Below, piece by piece: positions 4,658-10,342 of a stretch of DNA of 10,342 nucleotides. Source of the DNA: an uncultured Collinsella sp. (GTDB lineage Bacteria > Actinomycetota > Coriobacteriia > Coriobacteriales > Coriobacteriaceae); the NCBI GenBank assembly GCA_900548265.1, contig URKG01000035.1:1-10342 (forward strand), read 5' to 3'. The notes beneath the pieces are model-generated. The model was given only the letters and a program-made list of their open reading frames with translations, was not told where the DNA came from and did not search any database. Each line of letters starts with the position of its first letter. Within the stretch, counting starts at the first letter, position 1. Position numbers and translations under genes: made by a program.

Positions 4658-7540
4658 ATGACGCTACTGTATTTCCTTACCCTGTTTCCGCTGGTACCGG
4701 CGCTGGGCATGCTGCTCGCGCGCGGTGACCGCGCCCGCGATGCGGTGGGGCTCATAGGCTCCGGCATTATTATGGCGGTGACAGTTGTAGTCTCCGTCAT
4801 GTTTTTTGGCACGGGTCCGCAGAGCTTTGAGGTTGCCCCCGGTACCTCGCATGTGCTCTCGATCATCAGCTCCGCCATCGATGTCATCCTGTGCGCCGTC
4901 ATCCTGTACAACGCATACAAATATAGGAACGCGCTCACCATGGTGCTCGGCATAGTCCAGCTGGTGGGCTCGCTCGCCTTTGCAGCCATGACGCTGCCCG
5001 CGGCCGAAGCCGTCACGGCGACGCCGCTCTACCTGGACTACATGAGCGTGATCATGGTGCTTGCCGTCGGCATCGTCGGCAGCCTCATCTGCGTGTATGC
5101 CCTGGGCTACATGAAGGACTTCCAGGCCCATGACGAGCACGAGGCCGCGCTGCGCGGGCAGACCGCGCCCGACCGTCGCCCGCAGTTCCTGGCGCTCATG
5201 TTCCTGTTTCTCTCGGCCATGTTCGTCATCGTGACGAGCGACAACCTTGAGTGGCTGTTCTGCGGCTGGGAAATCACCACCGTGTGCTCGTTCCTTATGA
5301 TTGGCTACACGCGCACGCCCGAGGCCATTAAAAACGCTTTCACCCAGATCATCCTCAACATGCTGGGCGGCATCGCGTTTTTGGCCGGACTCATGTACCT
5401 GCACGTTAACGGCATGCCGCTGACCATCTCGGGCATGATCGAGCTTTCCGGCGCCGGCACCGCGCAATCCGCGCTGCTGGTGATGCCGGTCATCCTGCTG
5501 TCGCTCGCCGCCCTTACCAAGGCCGCGCAGATGCCGTTCCATACCTGGCTGCTCGGTGCCATGGTTGCCCCCACGCCCACGAGCGCCCTGCTGCACTCGT
5601 CAACCATGGTCAAAGCCGGCGTGTTCCTAATGGTCAAGCTGAGCCCGCTCTACGCCATCTATCCCGTGACCGGCTTTATGGTCACGAGTGTGGGTGCCAT
5701 CACGTTTTTGCTCGCTGCCCTCATGGCTATCTCGCAGAGCAATGCCAAACGCGTGCTCGCATACTCCACCATTTCCAACTTGGGCCTCATCAGTGCCTGC
5801 CTGGGTGTCGGCGCGCCCGAGGCCGTGTGGGCCGCCATCTTCCTGATCTTGTTCCATACCGTGGCCAAGTCGCTGCTATTCCTGTGTGTGGGCACGGCCG
5901 AGCATCATATCGGCAGCCGCAATATCGAGGACATGGACGGTATGTTCAGCCGCATGCCGCACCTGACGCGTCTGATGATGCTGGGCATCATGGGTATGTT
6001 TGTGGCGCCGTTTGGCATGCTCGTGTCCAAGTGGGGCGCCCTGGTGGCGTTTGCGCAGACCGGCAACGTGCTCATGATCATGGTGCTTGCCTTTGGCTCG
6101 GCCGCGACGTTTTACTTCTGGGGCAAGTGGCTTGCCAAGCTTTCGGGCGTCGACCCCACGGCTCAAAACGTTGAGGTCAATGTCCATAAGACCGAATGGA
6201 TGGCCCTCAACACCATCGCCGCGCTGCTGATTCTGTGCTGCGTGGCGTTTCCGGTTATCTCGAGCGGTCTGGTGTCGCCTTACTTGGCCATGGTGTTTGG
6301 CCGCGTGCCGTACGTTATCGGCAAGGACGCCATGTATCTGATGGTGGTTATCGTGGCGTTTATCGCCGTGGTGCTGCTGACTTCATTCCGCGTGAGCAAC
6401 AAACCGCACGTAAACGTATATCTTTCGGGCGTGGGAACCGACAAATATCGCCATTTCCGCGGCTCGATGGGACGCGAGGTGAAGGCCGAAAAGCGCAATT
6501 GGTACTCGGAGGACGCCCTTGGCGAGAAGCGCATTGGCCCCGCGGGTAGCGTCGTGTGCTGCAGCATTATCTTGTTTGCGCTGCTGTGTTGCGCGTGGAT
6601 TGGGCCCGAGCGGCTTGCCATGAGCGCGCCTTCGGTGCTGCGCGGCAAGTATTTTGAAGGTTCGGGCGTCGTGGGCATTTTTATTGGCACCGTGGTGTTT
6701 GCCTTGCTGGCGCCTTTGGTTGGTGGCCTGATCGACGGCATCGATCGCAAGCTGTCCGCCCGTATGCAGGGCCGCGTGGGCCCGCGCCTGCTGCAGCCCT
6801 TCTACGACGTTGCCAAGCTGCTGCGCAAGGCCCCCGCCAGCGTAAATACCATGGACGATACCTATATGGCGTGCGCGCTCATCTTTACCGTCGTGGGCGG
6901 CGGCATCTTTGTGTCGGGCTCCAACACGCTGCTGTGCGCCTTTATGGTGACGCTCGCCGCGATCTTTGTGGTGCTGGCGTCCGCCTCGACGCAAAGCCCG
7001 TTTGCCCAGGTCGGCGCCGACCGCGAGCTGCTGCAGGTTATGAGTTACGAGCCTGCCGTTCTGCTGATGAGCGTGGGCCTGTACCTTGCCACCGACAGCT
7101 TCGATTCCATCGCCGTGACGGGGCAGTCGGCCCCCATCATCGTGTACAGCGCGCCCATTTTCCTCGCGCTGCTCGCGGTGCTTACCATCAAGTTGCGCAA
7201 GTCGCCGTTTGACCTTTCGTACTCGCATCACGCGCATCAGGAGATCGTCCAGGGCGTCGCCACCGAGATGAGCGGCGGCACGCTGGCCAAGATGACCCTT
7301 ATGCACTGGTGCGAGACCGTGCTGTTTTTGATGTGGGTGGGCATGTTCTTTGTTTGGGACAACCCGGTGAGCTGGGTGGTCGCCCTGGTCGTGATGGCCG
7401 CGACGTACTTTGTCGAGGTCCTGATCGACAACACCTTCGCGCGCAGCACCTGGCGCAGCTGCTTTAAGCTCGGATGGGGCGTGGCGCTGGTGTTTGGCCT
7501 GCTCAACCTTATGCCCATCCTCGTCGACGTGTTTATTTAG
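4658..7540 (+). CDS. echA-echB: Fused EchA-EchB membrane subunit of Ech-type [NiFe] hydrogenase
   Basis: This is the ion-translocating membrane arm, 960 residues in one open frame. Residues 1 to about 650 are a NuoL/MrpD-like antiporter (EchA). They carry GWE (E205), the block LTKAAQMPFHTW (K288), PTPTSALLHSSTMVKAGV (K319), HTVAKSLLFL (K404) and SKWG (K458), the residues that form the proton path in this family. After a charged loop (about 580-628) and one more membrane segment, residues from about 668 to the end match a complete NuoH/HycD/EchB protein: RMQGRVGPRLLQPFYDVAKL (702-721), GADRELLQVMSYEPA (786-800), RKSPFDLSYSHHAHQEIV (847-864) and ATEMSG. In described Ech operons these are two genes. 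No clear ribosome site precedes M655 (base 6620), so a separately started EchB is unlikely but not excluded. The stop codon overlaps the ribosome site of echC. It would pump H+ or Na+ during H2 formation from ferredoxin. Confidence 0.88.
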   Translation: MTLLYFLTLFPLVPALGMLLARGDRARDAVGLIGSGIIMAVTVVVSVMFFGTGPQSFEVAPGTSHVLSIISSAIDVILCAVILYNAYKYRNALTMVLGIVQLVGSLAFAAMTLPAAEAVTATPLYLDYMSVIMVLAVGIVGSLICVYALGYMKDFQAHDEHEAALRGQTAPDRRPQFLALMFLFLSAMFVIVTSDNLEWLFCGWEITTVCSFLMIGYTRTPEAIKNAFTQIILNMLGGIAFLAGLMYLHVNGMPLTISGMIELSGAGTAQSALLVMPVILLSLAALTKAAQMPFHTWLLGAMVAPTPTSALLHSSTMVKAGVFLMVKLSPLYAIYPVTGFMVTSVGAITFLLAALMAISQSNAKRVLAYSTISNLGLISACLGVGAPEAVWAAIFLILFHTVAKSLLFLCVGTAEHHIGSRNIEDMDGMFSRMPHLTRLMMLGIMGMFVAPFGMLVSKWGALVAFAQTGNVLMIMVLAFGSAATFYFWGKWLAKLSGVDPTAQNVEVNVHKTEWMALNTIAALLILCCVAFPVISSGLVSPYLAMVFGRVPYVIGKDAMYLMVVIVAFIAVVLLTSFRVSNKPHVNVYLSGVGTDKYRHFRGSMGREVKAEKRNWYSEDALGEKRIGPAGSVVCCSIILFALLCCAWIGPERLAMSAPSVLRGKYFEGSGVVGIFIGTVVFALLAPLVGGLIDGIDRKLSARMQGRVGPRLLQPFYDVAKLLRKAPASVNTMDDTYMACALIFTVVGGGIFVSGSNTLLCAFMVTLAAIFVVLASASTQSPFAQVGADRELLQVMSYEPAVLLMSVGLYLATDSFDSIAVTGQSAPIIVYSAPIFLALLAVLTIKLRKSPFDLSYSHHAHQEIVQGVATEMSGGTLAKMTLMHWCETVLFLMWVGMFFVWDNPVSWVVALVVMAATYFVEVLIDNTFARSTWRSCFKLGWGVALVFGLLNLMPILVDVFI

Positions 7541-7552
7541 GAGGCGGCATCC

Positions 7553-8170
7553 ATGGATCATAAAATGTCGCGCTCGCCGTGGGTTATTCATTACGACGGC
7601 TCGAGCTGCAACGGATGCGATATCGAGGTGCTGGCCTCGCTCACGCCGCTGTTCGATGCGGAGCGCTTTGGCGTGGTCAATACCGGCAACCCCAAGCATG
7701 CGGATATCTTTTTGGTGACGGGTTCGGTCAACGCGCAGAACCTGCCCGTCGTGCGCCAGATCTACAACCAGATGCTCGAGCCCAAGTGCGTGGTGGCGTG
7801 CGGAATTTGCGCGTGTTCGGGCGGCGTATTCCGCGATGCCTATAACGTGATCGGCGGCGTGGACCGCGCGATTCCCGTGGACGTGTACGCGCCCGGGTGC
7901 GCCATTCGCCCCGAGACCGTAATCGATGCCATTGTGGAGGCGTGCGGCATCCTGGACCAGAAGGAGGCCGTGATGCGTGCTGGCGGTGACCCGCTCACCG
8001 TGGGCGGTGCCGCAACCTGGGACGGTGGCGTTGAGCTGGGCGAGGACGGGTTTGTGGCTGCGGGGGCCGGGGCTGACGGTGCCGGTGACGCGCCTGCCGA
8101 GAAGCCCGCCGCGCCCGCCGCTGGCGACGCACCTGCTGAGACGCCCGTCGCTGCAAAGGAGGCCGAGTAA
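7553..8170 (+). CDS. echC: EchC, [NiFe] hydrogenase small subunit (NuoB-like)
   Basis: This subunit holds the 4Fe-4S cluster next to the Ni-Fe site and passes electrons from EchF to EchE. The first roughly 140 of 205 residues are the NuoB/HycG domain, with cluster ligands C19 and C22 (SSCNGCD), C86 (GICACSGG) and C116 (APGCAIRPE). There is no signal peptide, as expected for a group 4 enzyme facing the cytoplasm. Residues from about 165 to the end are a low-complexity tail of Ala, Pro, Gly, Glu and Asp (AGAGADGAGDAPAEKPAAPA and onward), which the core domain does not need. AGGAGG overlaps the preceding stop codon, eight bases before the ATG. The end of the gene carries the ribosome site of echD and overlaps its start by one base (TAATG), so the two are likely translationally coupled. 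Confidence 0.92.
   Translation: MDHKMSRSPWVIHYDGSSCNGCDIEVLASLTPLFDAERFGVVNTGNPKHADIFLVTGSVNAQNLPVVRQIYNQMLEPKCVVACGICACSGGVFRDAYNVIGGVDRAIPVDVYAPGCAIRPETVIDAIVEACGILDQKEAVMRAGGDPLTVGGAATWDGGVELGEDGFVAAGAGADGAGDAPAEKPAAPAAGDAPAETPVAAKEAE
8155..8162 (+). promoter_or_regulatory. Ribosome binding site of echD inside echC
   Basis: AAAGGAGG, a near-perfect Shine-Dalgarno sequence, lies within the last codons of echC and seven bases before the echD ATG at 8170. It fixes that start and supports coupled translation across the TAATG junction. Confidence 0.75.
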
Positions 8171-8871
8171 TGCAAAAGGCAATCTATACCACCGTCGGGA
8201 TCGACGAGCTCCTGTCGCATGTCCAGGCGCTCAAGGGCGTCGGCGCGCGCTTTGTGCAAATGCACGCCGAGCGCTGTGTGGACGACGGATCGTATCGCCT
8301 GGTCTATACGTTTATCAACGTTCGTGCTGCTCAGGAGCGGATCGCTCAGGACGGCAGCTATGCGATTGAGAACCTGGTGGTTGAGGGCATCGACCAGTGC
8401 CAGGAGATTCCGTCCATCAGCTCGTATTACCCCGCGGTGTTCCCGTTTGAAAATGAGGCCCACGACCTATTTGGACTTGCCATCACCGACATACAGCTCG
8501 ACTTTAAGGGCTTTTTCTACCAGGTCTCGACTGCCGAACCCATGAGCGTTATCACGCCCGAGGTGAAGGCTGCGCGCGAGAAGGCCATGAAGGTCCGTGC
8601 CGCTGCCGAGGCCAAGGCGCGCAAGGCTGCGGCCGAGAAGGCCGCCGCTGCCGCGGCCGCTGCGGGGGAGGGTGCTGCGGGTGCTACTGTCGCTCAGCCC
8701 GCTGCGGCTGCCGGCTCCGATGCTCAGCACGATGAAGCTGCCGCCAAGGCCGCGCTCAAAGCCGCCGAGCTGGAAGCAAAGCTCGCCGCCATGGATCCCG
8801 AGAAAGCGGCCAAGGTCCGCGCGGCGCTTGCCGCCAAGGCCGCCCGCGACAAGCAGAAAAAGGAGGCGTAA
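8170..8871 (+). CDS. echD: EchD, NuoC-like hydrogenase subunit with Ala/Lys-rich tail
   Basis: EchD is the NuoC-type structural subunit that holds the large subunit in the complex. Residues 1 to about 125 form the domain; the signature is PSISSYYPAVFPFENEAHDL (81-100) followed by FGL, equivalent to the family's PS-x(n)-P-x(n)-E-x2-DxFG. Residues from about 131 to 233 are an extension of roughly 100 residues made of Ala, Lys, Glu and Arg, with two charged helical stretches (about 131-160 and 187-233) around an Ala/Gly/Pro linker. The tail ends in RDKQKKEA. A typical Ech NuoC-like subunit is not much longer than the domain itself, so the tail nearly doubles it. It could form a coiled coil or bind other proteins; its role is unknown. 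The gene overlaps echC by one base, and AGGAGG near its end serves echE. Confidence 0.88.
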   Translation: MQKAIYTTVGIDELLSHVQALKGVGARFVQMHAERCVDDGSYRLVYTFINVRAAQERIAQDGSYAIENLVVEGIDQCQEIPSISSYYPAVFPFENEAHDLFGLAITDIQLDFKGFFYQVSTAEPMSVITPEVKAAREKAMKVRAAAEAKARKAAAEKAAAAAAAAGEGAAGATVAQPAAAAGSDAQHDEAAAKAALKAAELEAKLAAMDPEKAAKVRAALAAKAARDKQKKEA

Positions 8872-8876
8872 GGTCC

Positions 8877-9965
8877 ATGGCACATCGCTCCGTTATTCCG
8901 TTTGGCCCGCAGCACCCGGTGCTGCCCGAGCCGCTTCATCTGGACCTGGTGATCGAGGACGACCGCGTCATCGAGGCAATTCCGCAGATCGGCTTTGTGC
9001 ACCGCGGACTCGAGAAGCTCACCGAAAAGCGCGATATGCATCAGTTTGGTTACATCGCTGAGCGCATCTGCGGCATCTGCGCCGTGGGCCACAGCTGCGG
9101 CTATGCCAGCGCCTGCGAGCGCATGCTCGACATTGAGGTGCCCGGCCGCGTGCAGTATATCCGCATCATTTTGCACGAGCTTTCGCGCATTCACTCGCAC
9201 CTGCTGTGGCTGGGCCTGCTCGCCGATGCCTTTGGCTTCGAGGCGCTGTTCTATCGCTCGTGGACGCTGCGCGAGCAAATTCTCAAGATTTTTGAGAGCA
9301 CCTGCGGCGGCCGCGTGATCCTTTCGATTAACGAGATCGGCGGCCTTAAGCACGACATCGAGGACTCCGAGCTGGCAGGCATTGTCCAGACGCTTGACGC
9401 CATGCGCCCCGACTACGAGGCCCTGGTGCATACGTTTTTGGACGACAATAGCTGCGGCGAGCGCCTGCATGGCGTGGGCGTGATCAGCAAGAAGGACGCG
9501 CTGGAGCTTTCGATGGTCGGCCCGTTTGGGCGCGCCTCGGGCGTGGATTACGACGTGCGCATGTTCGGCGACGGCGCCTATGCGGACCTGGCCGCGTTTG
9601 AGCCTATCGTTGCTAGCGATGGCGACTGCTATGCCCGCTGCCAGGTGCGTTGCGCCGAGGTCACGCAGGCCATGGGCATCATCAAGGAGCTTGTGGGTAA
9701 GATTCCGCACGACGGCATCGGTGGACGCACCAAGCTCACGCCGGCCGACGGCGCGCGCGGCGAGGTTGTGATTGAGCAGCCGCGTGGCGAGGCATATTAC
9801 TATGTACGCGGTAACGGCACCAAGAACCTGGACCGCTTCCGCGTGCGCACGCCGACGTCGCAAAACCTGGCGGGTCTGACGCATGCGCTGCAGGGCGTGC
9901 TTCTTGCCAACGTGCCCATGATTATCCTGACCATCGACCCCTGTATTAGCTGCACGGAAAGGTAG
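8877..9965 (+). CDS. echE: EchE, [NiFe] hydrogenase catalytic large subunit (NuoD-like)
   Basis: EchE carries the Ni-Fe centre where protons are reduced to H2. It has 362 residues. The N-terminal HRGLEK motif (42-47) is typical of NuoD-like proteins. The first metal motif is ERICGIC (62-68) with C65 and C68, followed by GHSCGYA. The second is DPCISCTER (354-362) with C356 and C359. All four nickel-binding cysteines are present, so this is a true hydrogenase and not a quinone-type NuoD. The protein stops exactly at the final Arg of the second motif, so there is no C-terminal peptide for a maturation protease to remove; this is known from some group 4 enzymes. The ribosome site AAGGAGG (ending at 8866) lies ten bases before the ATG, inside the end of echD. 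Nickel-insertion (hyp) genes are not in the window. Confidence 0.95.
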   Translation: MAHRSVIPFGPQHPVLPEPLHLDLVIEDDRVIEAIPQIGFVHRGLEKLTEKRDMHQFGYIAERICGICAVGHSCGYASACERMLDIEVPGRVQYIRIILHELSRIHSHLLWLGLLADAFGFEALFYRSWTLREQILKIFESTCGGRVILSINEIGGLKHDIEDSELAGIVQTLDAMRPDYEALVHTFLDDNSCGERLHGVGVISKKDALELSMVGPFGRASGVDYDVRMFGDGAYADLAAFEPIVASDGDCYARCQVRCAEVTQAMGIIKELVGKIPHDGIGGRTKLTPADGARGEVVIEQPRGEAYYYVRGNGTKNLDRFRVRTPTSQNLAGLTHALQGVLLANVPMIILTIDPCISCTER

Positions 9966-9972
9966 GCGCGGC

Positions 9973-10314
9973 ATGAGTTTACTGACATTTGCCAAGACGG
10001 CCTTGGGTTCTATGGTCAAGCAGCCGGTCACGGTTTGCTATCCGCAGGAGGAGCTGACGGCGCCCGAGCGCTTGCGCGGGCATATCGTCAATGACATGGA
10101 CGTGTGCATCTGCTGCGGCATGTGCGCGCGGCGTTGCCCGGCGGGCGCGCTCGCGGTCGATCGCAAGGGTGGAACGTGGTCGATCGACCCGTACGCCTGC
10201 GTGGTGTGCGGCGAGTGCATCGAAAGCTGCCCCAAACACTGTCTGAGCATGGACGCCGCCCGCACTCCGGTTGCGGCGAACAAGACTCCCACGGTAGAAA
10301 CCAAACCGGAATAA
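9973..10314 (+). CDS. echF: EchF, 2x[4Fe-4S] ferredoxin-like hydrogenase subunit (NuoI-like)
   Basis: EchF takes electrons from soluble ferredoxin and feeds them to EchC. It has 113 residues with two complete cluster motifs, C45-x2-C48-x2-C51-x3-C55-P and C76-x2-C79-x2-C82-x3-C86-P. Extra cysteines at 47 and 90 lie beside them. The N-terminus (LLTFAKTALGSMVKQPVTVCYP) resembles the membrane-surface anchor of NuoI/HycF proteins. The last roughly 20 residues are a Thr/Pro/Lys-rich tail. The gene starts eight bases after the echE stop; its ribosome site (AAAGG, 9958-9962) is ten bases before the ATG and weaker than those upstream. It completes the canonical A-B-C-D-E-F order. The 28 bases after its stop show no clear terminator before the window ends. 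Confidence 0.92.
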   Translation: MSLLTFAKTALGSMVKQPVTVCYPQEELTAPERLRGHIVNDMDVCICCGMCARRCPAGALAVDRKGGTWSIDPYACVVCGECIESCPKHCLSMDAARTPVAANKTPTVETKPE

Positions 10315-10342
10315 CGCGAAGACGGGCCGGCGGGGCAAAAAT

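Noticed and set aside
6383..8182. 599-codon open frame on the minus strand opposite echA-echB and echC
   Set aside because: Its residues (His, Arg, Gln, Ala runs) show no domain, and the plus strand carries conserved hydrogenase motifs throughout.
4658..9965. Respiratory complex I (nuo) genes instead of a hydrogenase
   Set aside because: EchE carries all four nickel-binding cysteines (RICGIC and DPCISC), the gene order is echA-F, and the NADH-oxidising subunits are absent.
8724..10031. 435-codon open frame on the minus strand opposite echE
   Set aside because: Shadow of the catalytic subunit gene, which has both Ni-Fe motifs; no ribosome site or domain on the minus strand.
4658..10314. Formate hydrogenlyase (hyc/hyf) operon
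   Set aside because: Only one antiporter-type subunit, no HyfE/HyfF-like genes and no formate dehydrogenase in the window; order and sizes fit Ech better. A formate enzyme beyond the window edge cannot be excluded.

Overview
The window looks like chromosomal DNA from a GC-rich gut actinobacterium of the class Coriobacteriia, most plausibly Collinsella. This is an inference from the high-GC coding style, an IS1249-type transposase, a two-flavin 'dienoyl-CoA reductase-like' enzyme typical of gut anaerobes, and an energy-converting [NiFe] hydrogenase. No rRNA or other marker gene is present to prove it.

Layout. (1) Bases 37-1011, minus strand: an apparently intact IS256-family (IS1249-type) transposase. 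(2) Bases 1030-1470: a repeat-rich non-coding stretch. It holds two diverged copies of a roughly 66-bp unit 90 bp apart, one of which contains a minus-strand hairpin terminator. These are followed by a regular array of seven 16-bp repeats in strictly alternating orientation, with 23-25 bp between them. (3) Bases 1608-3638: an Old Yellow Enzyme-type flavin/Fe-S/FAD oxidoreductase followed by a terminator. (4) Bases 3755-4076: an AT-richer non-coding gap with small dyads. (5) Bases 4077-4481: a small protein with two helix-turn-helix units resembling the OrfA of IS3-family elements, with its own terminator. (6) Bases 4658-10314: a tight five-gene operon in the order of an Ech hydrogenase: echA and echB fused into one 960-codon gene, then echC, echD, echE and echF.

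How the genes work together. The Ech operon encodes a complete membrane-bound group 4 [NiFe] hydrogenase core. EchF and EchC carry electrons from reduced ferredoxin through Fe-S clusters to the Ni-Fe site in EchE. The fused EchA-EchB membrane protein would couple H2 formation to outward H+ (or Na+) transport. All Ni-Fe and Fe-S cysteines and the main antiporter lysine and glutamate residues are present, so the complex should be functional. Maturation (hyp) genes are not in the window. The flavoenzyme upstream is probably an independent unit that disposes of reducing equivalents onto an unsaturated substrate.

The most notable observations are the EchA-EchB fusion, the low-complexity Ala-rich tails on EchC and EchD, and the alternating palindromic repeat array between the insertion sequence and the flavoenzyme gene.
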